Shown here in pieces: positions 1 to 10,584 of a stretch of DNA of 64,000 nucleotides (positions are counted from its first letter, which is position 1; each line of letters begins with the position of its first letter). Below the pieces are notes generated by a model, which was given only the letters and a program-made list of their open reading frames with translations, had not been told where the DNA came from and searched no databases. The stretch is from Neopestalotiopsis rosae (taxonomy: Eukaryota; Ascomycota; Sordariomycetes; Amphisphaeriales; Sporocadaceae). The stretch is from the NCBI GenBank assembly GCA_023078685.1, contig JALGAS010000002.1, forward strand, positions 1,178,001 to 1,242,000, in the 5' to 3' direction. The position numbers and the translations under genes are program-made.

Positions 1-885
1 CCATTGGGCCGGCCAGCGTTTGGTTCAGAACATGCCCTCCTGCCACCCACGACCACGGAGCTCCTGGGCGTACCCAAGACGTCGTCCGAGGCAGGCCAGA
101 AGCGGGCTAATGACTTGGTGGCCAACTGGGCCGGCAAGACCTACTCCGCGTCCGCCGCCGGCGTGCCCGTTGTGGCAGCCGGACAGCCGCCCGCGGACGC
201 GTACCTCCGCCGGCAGGTACGCATCCCGCGCCCCGCCACGGCGTCCATCATCCGGACCTGCAAGCAGCGCGGGTACACGGTCACCTGCGCCTGGCAGGCG
301 GCCGTGTTGCTCGCCATGCGCCGGCACCCCAATCCCCAGGGCTGTGCGGACCCGACGTGCGCCACGGCCACGGTCACCATGAACCTCCGCCCGCATTTCC
401 GCGGCAGGGACTTTGACCCGCGGAAAGACTTTGTGGCGCCGTACTACTTTGCCATGCCGTACGATATAGCCTACGACGCCGACGAGGCCTCGTCGTTTGA
501 CAAGCTGGCCCAGTACAACCGCGCATACTTTAAATCCGCCCTGACGCCCGAGAGCGGCGACTTGGAGATGATTCCCGCGTACCTGGACCTGTTCGTCGGC
601 GCGACCGAGGCTGAGAAGCCGCCGACGCCAAGCTCGGCGCCGGTGCTGTCGAGCCTGGGCGTTGTTGACAAGTACCTGCAGTCGGAACACGGACCCTGGC
701 AGATTACCGACTTTTGGCTCGCGGATACGACAACCATGGAGATGAGTCTGGTGTTTCTCTGGACTTGGGACGGGGAAATGGTGCTGAGCATGTCGCCGAA
801 TGCGAAATACATGACCGAGGATATGGCGGATCGGTTTTTGAGCGAGGTTCGGGATATCATGATGGACGGGCTCAACATCTCTTAG
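1..885 (+). CDS. Tri3-like O-acyltransferase, 5'-partial
   Basis: This is the C-terminal part (about 294 residues) of an acyl-CoA-dependent O-acyltransferase of the fungal trichothecene 15-O-acetyltransferase (Tri3) type, in the CoA-acyltransferase/condensation-domain fold. The frame is open from base 1, so the start codon and the N-terminal HxxxD catalytic motif lie outside the window. Visible marks are the Tri3-like segment SSLGVVDKYL, followed by a DFWLADTTT block and a LWTWDGEM strand near the C-terminus, then a TAG stop at 883-885. The third codon positions are very GC-rich. The family acetylates hydroxyls of secondary metabolites; the substrate here is unknown and trichothecene production is not implied. 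The next gene is a convergent tannase-family esterase. Family fairly sure, substrate unknown. Confidence 0.72.
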   Translation, partial: PLGRPAFGSEHALLPPTTTELLGVPKTSSEAGQKRANDLVANWAGKTYSASAAGVPVVAAGQPPADAYLRRQVRIPRPATASIIRTCKQRGYTVTCAWQAAVLLAMRRHPNPQGCADPTCATATVTMNLRPHFRGRDFDPRKDFVAPYYFAMPYDIAYDADEASSFDKLAQYNRAYFKSALTPESGDLEMIPAYLDLFVGATEAEKPPTPSSAPVLSSLGVVDKYLQSEHGPWQITDFWLADTTTMEMSLVFLWTWDGEMVLSMSPNAKYMTEDMADRFLSEVRDIMMDGLNIS

Positions 886-1106
886 TCGGCAATTGGCATT
901 AGTACTGGTATTAAAGTTATTGTAATGTTTTTTCGTTTCGTTTGGTTTCCTGAAGCCTGGTGTTTTGTTAAATCTTATCCAGGTTTGCTTATTTCACGGG
1001 AAAACGGTTCAGTTTTACAATAATACACAGTGATAATACAGCATAGATATTAAGCATTATATTGTAGGAAAACTTGGTAACAACTACAACTAGGTACACT
1101 CCCCCA

Positions 1107-2765
1107 TCAACAAGACCAACTCGTGGCATTGTTTGGGTCGCCAACACCATCGTAAATGGCCTTTTGCGGCCAAGGACACAACGGTCGCTGCCTCGAAATC
1201 TGCAGTGTGCCGGTGCTAATATTGAAGGCCGAGGCGACAATCGAGTCCACGGGCTCTGCCTCCTCGACCCAGTTCATGAGGGCCAAGAGGGCGTCGTGCT
1301 GCGGGTCAATGTTGTAGGGGACCGAGTAGTCGGTGGTGTAGCCGGCCAGGGCCATCTGCTGCCCGCCCCCGGCGATCATCCAGGGGGCGTTGACGCCCGT
1401 GGGGCTGAGCCAACAGTGCTGCATGCCGGGGATCAGGAACAGGCGGAAGAAATCGTCGACGCTGCCGCCGACGGCCGCCTTGGTCCGGTTGTAAAAGTCA
1501 ATGGACGAGCGCGTCGGGATATAGCCGTCGGAGCCGCCGTGGTAGATGATGAGCTTGCCGCCGCGGTCGCGGTAGGCCGAGATGTCAAAGTCGTCCGAGG
1601 TGGCGTTTCCGGGGTCAATGCGGAAGGCGTCGTACACCGTCTTGTCGCTGAAGTCATTGATGGTCCAGGACAGGTTGTCGTACAAGAAGTACTTTTCCCA
1701 GGCCTGATCAAAGTTGGACGGGTTGTTGTAAAGTTGCCAGATATCCCATTGAGCCTCCGAGCTGTGTTCGAGGCCTGGGTAGACAAAGGTTCCATTGTGA
1801 GTGTAAAAGTCGCTCCAGACCTTCTTGACATTTGCGATCTGTTCGGGTGTGAGGCAGCTGGAGTTGCTCACTCCGGCATTGCCACATTGAATCACGGATA
1901 AATCTGGGTTACAGATCTCGGGAGCGCTGATAATGTTATCCTTGAGTCCATCATCCCCATCACATTGGGCTTTGACCGTATTGGCTAGCAGCTGGAACTG
2001 GGAAATGTCCGTAAAAGTGCCAGGAGAGTCGACTGGTAGATTGAAAGACCCAAGTCTGGTGATCCAAGGCATGAGTCCCATGACCTTCCAGGCAGGCGCG
2101 CCGATGAGTGCGCCATCATAGGCATCTGGATGGAGCTGAATCTCCTTGAGTCCCTGTCTACCTCCAGTTGAGCAGCCGCTGTAATAAGAATACTGAATAG
2201 TGGACGCCTGATAGAAGGCCTTGGTGAGGGTCTTGGCGAGTGCGGTCGAGCCGTGCATTGCCCTCCAACCCCAGTCGTTGCGAGTCTCGGGATCTTTGTA
2301 TCCCCAAGTCAAGTCACCATTGACGGACAAGTGACCAGTGTCGGTTGAAAGGGTCGCAAAGCCGTAATGAGGACCAGGGCCCATGTCACGCCAATTGATG
2401 CCGCCCAAGAAGCCACCGTTGCCAACGGTGAGAATTCTGTTGTTCCAATTGCTGACGGTCGGCAGGAAGAGACCAAACCGGAAGTTTGAACTCGGTGACG
2501 ATGTGACATTGACAATGACAGCACAGAGCTCTGGGAGGTTCGTCACGTTGTTGGGATATCCGAGATCCTTGGCACCCTCACCATAGGAGCCTCCGTCCGG
2601 GACATAGTCGACCCTTTCAATGACGGCATTGGATGGAAGTGCGTCAGTGAATATAGATGCCGAGCAGACGGCCGGGGTCACGTCTTGTGCCGTGCAGACT
2701 CCAGATAGATATGGAGACAAGAAGGTAAACAACCCCCACAGCAGGGGAACTGAGAGGACCGCCAT
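1107..2765 (-). CDS. tannase/feruloyl esterase family protein (copy 1)
   Basis: Secreted serine esterase of the fungal tannase/feruloyl esterase B family, 552 residues, one exon. The open frame extends further 5', but the first in-frame ATG is at 2765. Starting there gives a clear signal peptide (MAVLSVPLLWGLF onward, ending near VCTAQ). The nucleophile elbow GCSTGGRQG, the Asp in HGGSDGYIP and the HC pair in GMQHCW make up the CS-D-HC arrangement typical of the family, in which a disulfide joins the cysteines beside the catalytic Ser and His. A CDGDDGLKDNII segment matches the family's calcium-binding lid region. Likely role: hydrolysis of hydroxycinnamate or gallate esters outside the cell. 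A paralogue lies 3.3 kb away on the same strand. Exact substrate cannot be told from sequence. Confidence 0.9.
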   Translation of the reverse strand: MAVLSVPLLWGLFTFLSPYLSGVCTAQDVTPAVCSASIFTDALPSNAVIERVDYVPDGGSYGEGAKDLGYPNNVTNLPELCAVIVNVTSSPSSNFRFGLFLPTVSNWNNRILTVGNGGFLGGINWRDMGPGPHYGFATLSTDTGHLSVNGDLTWGYKDPETRNDWGWRAMHGSTALAKTLTKAFYQASTIQYSYYSGCSTGGRQGLKEIQLHPDAYDGALIGAPAWKVMGLMPWITRLGSFNLPVDSPGTFTDISQFQLLANTVKAQCDGDDGLKDNIISAPEICNPDLSVIQCGNAGVSNSSCLTPEQIANVKKVWSDFYTHNGTFVYPGLEHSSEAQWDIWQLYNNPSNFDQAWEKYFLYDNLSWTINDFSDKTVYDAFRIDPGNATSDDFDISAYRDRGGKLIIYHGGSDGYIPTRSSIDFYNRTKAAVGGSVDDFFRLFLIPGMQHCWLSPTGVNAPWMIAGGGQQMALAGYTTDYSVPYNIDPQHDALLALMNWVEEAEPVDSIVASAFNISTGTLQISRQRPLCPWPQKAIYDGVGDPNNATSWSC

Positions 2766-3867
2766 CAGGACTGTCTGATTCTGGTTATACCACTGCTGGA
2801 ACCGGGAGGATGACGCTATCAAGAGTCTTGGGGTGTGCCTGTCTGAGAAGTGGGACAAAGGCCGTCTTAAATCAACATTTCAGAACTGTCAGGAACAGTC
2901 ATCTAGGGATTGTCTTGATCAAAACTCACCACCCTTTTGCTCCCATGGCCACTCATCATAATGCCCTATGGGCCGCCATGCAGCCTTTTCTGAGGATGTG
3001 CCGGAATGGTCATCCTGCACATCCTCTCGTAAGCCGCGCGACTCTGCTAGCATCCCTCCCTCCATCTTCGCGATAATAATGCCTGCTGGAGGCGCAAGGG
3101 GGCCAGCCGCCTTGAGAGATTGGTGGAAGTGAGACCCCTTGACCCAACTACCAGTACCTGGGCCCGGTCCCGACTTTTGAATATATCGACTGCGGCGGCT
3201 CACGAGGGGGTGTGAAAGGGCTCAGTAGCTCAACCCAGGCCAAACAGCAGTCAGTCACTTCAACGGCAGCACTAGCGAGATGTCAACACCAATATTACGA
3301 CCCACATTGGGCAATCGTTTGGAGGATTGCGACTGGCGATCTCTGCATCCGTGGCGTGCTTACATCATATAGTTCAAGTCTTTGATCCAATACGGACTGG
3401 GGGCTTTGGATGCTTCTGTTCGTGTGTTGTGCCAGCTAGTTGCGGCATTCACTCGGCAGTAATGTACCGTGTGGCCAGGCGCACACACTTGTGGTACATG
3501 GGCGGGACGGATACGGTATTTGCGCAGGCCAGGTGCAGGTCAGTCGAGCAGTCTAGCAGTCCAGCCTGGCCTCTGGAGAGCAAATCAAAGAAAAAAGAAA
3601 TTGTCGTTGGCTGTTTGGCTGTGTGTGTTCCCGGAAGTCGGGCACTCTGCAGCACGACAGGACGGAAGAGGATAAGACATGGCTCGTAACAGGACAAGGC
3701 CACTGGCTTTTCTCCCTTACTCACTCAACTCACTTTGCAGGGTTGCACTTTTTCGCGCGCTTACCGTTGCGGCTGACCTGGAGCCCTGTAAGTCTGCAAG
3801 GAAGCACGCCATTATGGTTGCCTTTCCCGTCATGGACATATGCCGGGTTTAATGCCAAGCTTTTTCC

Positions 3868-3879
3868 CTACCTAGGTAG
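3868..3879. repeat. 12-bp perfect palindrome
   Basis: CTACCTAGGTAG reads identically on both strands. Related TACCTA/GGTACC words recur in several other intergenic stretches of this window (near 20330, 20425, 20660, 33228, 37660, 50537 and 59673). Confidence 0.6.
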
Positions 3880-4801
3880 TTTATCTATCTGCCTGTCTGC
3901 CTACAATACTTACTTTCATTGCATGCAATTTCATATCCCAGGATGTCATTCCAATATGATGCTAAGATTTTTATGTACGTCTTGGGGTTCTATGCTGACT
4001 TGGTATCCATGCACCCGGTTTAATATTTCTGTAGGGCGATGGATTCAGGTATAACGAGTGCCTCATCCTAGGTGGGTTTAGTCTACTGTTATACCCTGAT
4101 CCCCAGTGGCAACGCGGGCACGGAAGAAGGGGGGTTGCAACAATCATCTGCACGTTTGTGCGTGTGTGTCCGAGTCCTGAACAGTCTTTCCGGTCATTGC
4201 GGCATCCCCATTCTGCATCTCAATCTATGGAGACGTGGACTTTTGGGGGGGATCCTGGACCAGAACGGATGAGACAAAGAATTGAATATCTTCCGAGAGC
4301 TGGAAGCAAGGGTCTTCTGTACTGCTGCTGGTGCTTCTCGGATGGATAGAGCCGCGCCGAGCCTTTCTTGTCCTGGGATGTTGCCCTACACAGATTAAAT
4401 TATTGATCCCATATATAGGCATTTGCATACAATCTAGTAAATCCCCAAATAAATGTTTGCCTTACTTACTACGAGCATCATGCAGGAACACAATCCTGTC
4501 GCACGGCGCATTTAGATTTTTCAATATTTCACAGTAAGACGGAGCACCACGTATAATCAAAATAGAAATCAAACTATTCAAACTCTGAATATCATATTTT
4601 GTCATTTTCTCAAATAGCACGCCAGTGACAATGCACAATTCGATTTTTTAGGTGCATCATATGACCGACTATTACTCGTCGAACAGAAAAAAAGAAGAAC
4701 CACTTACACGGGCTATTCAAGACCCCAAACCCACCTCCACAGTATCATCTCAGTCATCTCGTCTTCCATGCGGAGTCTCGCGCAATCCGGACAAAAGAGC
4801 A

Positions 4802-4837
4802 CTCACACACACACCTAGACACACTCACACTCACTAC
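4802..4837. repeat. CA-rich simple repeat
   Basis: A short imperfect run of CACA/ACTCAC units in intergenic DNA. An ordinary microsatellite; no function is implied. Confidence 0.7.
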
Positions 4838-6090
4838 TAGGCCTACCATCTCTCTCTTTTCCGGCTAAAATGGCGTAACCATCCTTGCCCCCCGGACGAG
4901 AGGCAGTGATTATGCAAGTGATGAACGTGTTTTTAAAATTTCGTGCATGAGCAATTCGCTGGACGATAGGGCTATTGGTGGGACCTCAGCCACCCGCCAC
5001 GACCGAATTACTGGTTTACCTGGACATTTCGTGGTTCATAACCCTGAACCTTTGTTTGGCGTCACCTGCGTTGGAGTTGCGTATACCGGGGAATGGACTC
5101 CGGCAGTTGGCTTGCCAGCGCGCGTACTCGAGTGTGTGCGGGTCTTGGTGCACACTTTTTGAGTAGATTATCCAAAGGGAACAGTTCCCTGAGGTTATTC
5201 ACACCTGTAGAATTTGGCCGAGCAGAAAAATTCCTTAGTGCTGATGGGATTTCCGGGCCAGTTGGAATTGCGAGCGTGCCAAGACTTGCACACCCTCTCG
5301 TCGGATCACGGGGATTTGGATCCTGTTTTCTGCCTGTTAGCTGATAGGTTCTGTATAGAATCTTTGTAATACATCGCATCATTTGTGCCCTTTGAGTAAT
5401 CAATTCGTGTAAATGAAAATACAACCTCAGTTTTCTTTCGGCCACGCGCCCAAAGTCATTGAGCAGGGGGGTAGAACCGGGTAAGAAAAGAATACCAGAG
5501 GTGAGCAAAAAATTCTGGTCGATCACGTCAAGTCGGTAAGCCATGGCAGGTGACGATGGCAACATTTGGAGACACGAACATGGTCTCCAACAAATGTCAA
5601 AGACGGTGGAGAAAATGCGGGCGGCCTGACTGGCTTGGAGATGACCAATTACCGTGACAAGAAAAACCAGGAATTATCATTGGTTCTATTTAGAACCGAG
5701 CACTCTCATTGCCACAAGAGAGGAAAGTTTGTTTTCCATTCTGTCTGGCACAGCCTACAAGCTCACGAGACTCGACGAGCTCGGGTCAGATGAGTATATG
5801 ACATGATTCGCCGGGTAACAAGCGGACATAACCGTCAGACCGAAACCGAACAATGCTGACTGAATACCAGAAAGAGGTGTAACAGGCGAAAACTGCTTAC
5901 TTTCTCCTTTTCCATACCAAACGTCCGTCCGGTCATCCTTCAATGCATCATAGCGTTCGTTTCTTTTTGAGGTTTGAGCCATAACGAGGTCTTCCAAAGA
6001 ATAGGCCGAAATGGAGAAAATATCGGATCATATCATCAGCCCCCAATGAAACCCCTCCTACGGACCATCCTACAGACCAAGCAAATCAAT

Positions 6091-7839
6091 TCAGGCACAA
6101 GTGAACGAAGCCTGGTCATTCGGATCGGTACCAACATAGGTAAGAATTTTCGGGTAGAGACACAGATCGATCGAGCGCGTCGCAGAAACGTTCGCGGACC
6201 CAACGGCTGGACCGGTCGCCGGCAGCGTCTCGGGGACGGTGCCATTCTCGACCCAAGCGCGCAGGGTATCAAAGACTGTACCGCTCGGGTCAAGACCTGG
6301 CCCTCCGCCGCAGTGACCGACACCGGGAGCCAGGAAGAATCGATAGTAGTCGTTGAAGTCGTCTCCGTTGAAGGCCTGAGCGCGTTCGTAGTAGTCTATC
6401 GTTCCGTTTGATGGGATCAGAGGATCTTGAGTCCCGTGCCTAAATGAACATTAGAGGACGGTTGAGTGCCGGTCGAAAAGACCGGAGGAAAGCTCTGTAA
6501 CATGAGAACGGTGCCACCTACCACGCAAGTAACTTGGTGCCAGCTTTCTTCAGGTCGGTCAAGTCTGGATCATCTGTGCCAATGACTGAAGTGTATTCGT
6601 TGACGGACTGTCGGTAGAAGCGGTCCCACCGTTCATGAGTAAGGCTTGCGGTATCATAGGATGCGTTTCGGGCGAGGAAGACTTGTAGCCTGTACGACAA
6701 TGGAGCATCAGTATAACTCAGGATGCGACGTAGCAAGAGAATTGACTACCGTACCAATCGAGTCCAATCTGGAAAGGGACGACGGTGCAATTGTCTACGG
6801 TCGTGCAGCTCGTCGACAACAGTCCGCTCAGGCTTGCATCCGGGTTGAGACCGTACCACTGGAAGTCACCTTCGACGGATCGAGGACCTTGCCAAATGGC
6901 ATTCGCAAGTTCGGCAGTCTCCTCGGTGATAGTCACGGTGCCCGCCGGCCGAGTACAGTTGACCACCTGGCCAACCAGCGATTTGGCATCGAATTTGCAT
7001 TGCCCAGGGTATGCTATGACGGAGTCCTTGACGCCGTCCAACTCGTCGCAGGCCGCAGTCGCAGCTGTTGTGATGGCTTGGAGAGCGCACGAAGGGGGTG
7101 AGGCGCCTATCCAAAGTATCAGCAACTAGACTCACACATGTGCTCTCACAGACTTACCCAGTTCCTTTGCTTGAAAGTCGGACCAGTACTGCTGCAGCTG
7201 AAATCGTTCCCAGTTGATGGCGGGAGACCCGGCGACAATTCCGTCAAACTGATCCGGATACTTTTGCCCCATGGCATGTCCTTGCCTTCCGCCAGTAGAA
7301 CACCCATTCCAGTACGAGTACGTCGGCTTCTCGCCATAGTAGATCTCCGTGGCCAGCTTGCCCAGGCTCGCCGCCTCGTCCAGCGCCACGCTGGCAAAGT
7401 CCCAGAGCGCGGGCCAGTTGGTGTTGCCCGGGCTCACCAGGCCCCAGTCGGCTTGGCTCTGAGAGGCAGTGTGTCCGCCGTCCGTCGACGACGAGGAGTA
7501 GCCGGCGGCGACGGGAGTGAGGATGGTGCTCTCGCTTCCCGCGCTCCAGCCTCCGCCGCCGGCCATCTGAAACCGCGAGTTCCAGTCCGCCGCGTCCAGG
7601 GGCAAGCCGATCCACGTGTTGACGACGTCGTTTTGACCCGGGTGCGTGTACTCAATGGCAATCTTGCAGAGCTCCACGCTTGCAGCACCACCGGTGGTAG
7701 CAACGGTCACATTGAGCGACTGGATCTCAATATTGCTGAGCGTGAGTGATGCAAAGGTCGCGGCATCACAGCTTGCACCAATGGCTTTGTTTGCGAGTGC
7801 CAAAAAGCCAAATATGGCCTGAGCCTTGTGCCACATCAT
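6091..7839 (-). CDS. tannase/feruloyl esterase family protein (copy 2)
   Basis: A second tannase-family secreted esterase, 516 residues in four exons: 7839-7158, 7106-6755, 6689-6522 and 6439-6091. The introns (51, 65 and 82 nt) have GT/AG ends, and the four exons join in frame to a TGA stop. The start at 7839 (MMWHKAQAIFGFLALA...) gives a signal peptide. Catalytic landmarks are GCSTGGRQG in exon 1, HGTQDPLIP at the start of exon 4, and GVGHCGGGPG a little later, so the CS-D-HC set is intact. ACDELDGVKDSVI is the calcium/lid segment. It is clearly diverged from copy 1 and has introns that copy 1 lacks, so the duplication is old or the two copies have different origins. Predicted role: extracellular hydrolysis of phenolic esters. 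Confidence 0.88.
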
Positions 7840-10584
7840 CTTGACCGTGATGTTGAAGCGATTCGTTGTCCCAGCAGCAGGACCCAGCGCAGAGGCGTCG
7901 ACATTGTGGAAACTTCCCCAGTCTTTATACTGTGATGGAGTCGAATTTGGAGGCGATAGAGACCACCAGGATAAAATGCGGGAAAGGTGCAGCATGGTAG
8001 CACTTATTAATTATGATACTTTATTTGGAGCTCACCGTAGAAGCAGGTGAAGATCCGCGTCATTACGTAGACACAACATGGAACATTCCGAGGAGCCAGG
8101 CCAAAGTAGGCAGCCCGGAACGAAAACATCAATATGATTGTATTATAGTACTACCTGGTCTGTGCCCCGGCAACTTATACCGGCAATCGGTCCACATTGG
8201 CTGATCAATTGGGGTAATACTGATAATTGCAGTGCTCCACAGCCTTATAATCATAGACTTCTTTGTTGAAGGCCTCAAAAAGCTCATGGTCATCTCCAGC
8301 GATTTTCAAATTTACTTTCAGAGAGGTTGTTTAAGAAAGAGATATTTCCCTATGTGTATCGTTCACGAGAGGAAGAAGAAACAGCTCGTGGAAAGAAGGA
8401 AGCATTTTCAGAGGCGCTGGACTCTGTACAGGCAGAGGCCCTTCTGGCAATTGCCACTTTCCTAGAAATATTCAAATAGTGTAATGGTTTTTGCTTGTGT
8501 GATATTGAATAATCTCCTTTCGTGCTTCATCATCACATATACCTTTCTGCCGAATATCGTAGCCGGCTCACATGTTACCTCGTGGATCGCTGGGCACAAG
8601 AAATTGCTTCAGCATTCCTAAGGGATGGGTGCCAACAAAAGATAAAAAACAACAGTGCTGGCACATAGCATACCTCCATGTACCGAGAACAGGCATCCAG
8701 AGTGTTAGAGCAGCACCTTTTGCTTGGCAGACTGCATAAGATAAAGGGTCAGCAGTGACATTGCTGGCAATCAGGGCGATCATGGCCCTTTCCGACAGGT
8801 GTATTCTGGATGTGAAGATAATTTGGAAGGCTGATACAGTTGTAGATACTCTATCGGCGGCCTGAGAAAGGCTGAAGAGATCCAAGTATTTTATTTCCAG
8901 GTTACGGAGGTGTCTCCGTGTCCTTCAGGCAAACCGCTCATGCAGAAAGAGACAAAAGGAAAGCGAGTGCTGGGAAAGAAATAATGGCCAAGGAAACGAA
9001 GCGGCTTAGGGACGACCAGATATCACAACGACGAATCATGTTTTGGAGAACAAAAATCTGTCTGGCGGTCTTCTCAAGCTAACACTCATGTTTGATCCAG
9101 TAGGTAGCTGGTAGCTGCATTTGCTGGCATGTGTGCGTGGCATTTTGAAGCCATGAAAGACAGACCGGTTTGACCGCTGGAACGTGAGGAATGAGGCTCT
9201 CAAGATAATCTATATCACTTGTAACCCTCGGATGTCCCACTATTTCATCATGGAAAATGTTATACTAGTTTCGCCTACGAGTAGAGAAGCTAAAGAAAGG
9301 GCATCGGAAGGAGAAACACAAACATCTTCTACAATCGACCAAGAATGTTTTTGCAATCATTTGACATCCTAGATGTATGTATTGATCTGCACAAGGAATT
9401 GAAGATCACGGTCGCTGATAAAAGTAAAAGCAAAACTCGTACGAAGTCGTGCGAAGTGATCTGTATAAAGAAGGTACATGGAATAGATGCTAGCTAGGTA
9501 CAATATAATCAACCATCCTTGTCAATCATGACCGCGGAGAAGCACAAAGTCGTAGTCCTGAGAGAATGATGGAATTCCTGGGCGAATTCGAGGAGATCGT
9601 CGCACAATTCCACTGAAAACAGCAACTCTTCGAATGCGTTTCTTCGTGGCCTTGATAATATGTTTGACGCTACCCCAGGAAGCTGCATATAGTTGTGCAC
9701 GTATTGGAACTATAATGACGCATTACTTATTGGAGGCAGTCTATTGGCTGCAGAAACTCAATTCAGTCCACTTCAACGTTCCTCGTCCCTAGGTACTGTA
9801 GACCGAACAGCTGAAAGTAATGGTACAGGTGGTATAAAAACTTTGAGTGATATGCTCTATAATTTGTATTTTTTAATCCATTCAACGTAGTCAGGTATTC
9901 GAATGAATGGCTACATGTTTACTTCACAGCTTAGATACATACCTCCAACTGCACCCATGCAACCGCGTCGTTCAGTGGTCACCCCGCTAATTGTGGCGGT
10001 TTTCAGTGGCTCAAAGGCCCCCGGGAGCAACCGAAAACGCGGTGCAATCAGTGCATGTGCAAAGGAATAGTGGTTAGCTCGTGCCTCTTGCCAGGTTTTT
10101 CTTGCAGGAGCACAGAGCTAGCATGGGCTGCACCCATGTACTTTAGCACAAAGTCGCGTCTCTGCAGGTCCCAAAGTCGCGTCTCGCCCATCAACACCCA
10201 CTTACACCGTGTACCTACTGCAAAAGCATTGACTGATTTCCTCCACCTTATGTTGCCCGCCCACCTTTGCACTAACAGAAACCTTCCACATCCTTGGGAC
10301 CAGCAACGAAACATTAAGAGAGCTGATTGTGTATTGTTTACTTTTCTGTATCCATTGTCTTGTCATATATACCCTTTTGGTCACTGTACCAGCACTCTCT
10401 AACCTCGCTCGAAACATCGCGTCTCTCCGCGGCAATCCAACGAAAACGCGTCTTATAAGTTTTTAAAGTGCTCCTCGAAGATCCTGCACACCCAAATTCC
10501 AAGCGAGCAGCAACCCTAGAAGAAGATCTCCATGTATTGCTTCTTGTAGGTCTTAGACGACGCGTCTAGATACACCTTGAAATC
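7840..10584. other. gene-free interval, possible gene relics
   Basis: About 2.7 kb between the second esterase and cdc45. No complete gene is visible. Two minus-strand open stretches (near 8568-8900 and 9509-9700) have protein-like composition but no recognised family; see findings. The last few hundred bases should hold the cdc45 promoter and leader. Confidence 0.5.

Larger units (their letters stand above)
2766..6090. other. gene-free interval between the two esterases
   Basis: About 3.3 kb with no convincing gene. Short open frames (the longest is 167 codons, minus strand, 5062-5565) have no recognisable domain. It should hold the promoter of copy 1 and the terminator of copy 2. It contains a perfect 12-bp palindrome near 3868 and a CA-rich simple repeat near 4802. 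Confidence 0.6.

Noticed and set aside
1074..1901. 275-codon plus-strand frame
   Set aside because: Antisense to the first tannase-family gene.
5062..5565. 167-codon minus-strand frame in the first intergenic region
   Set aside because: No domain, no splice partners, composition like random sequence.
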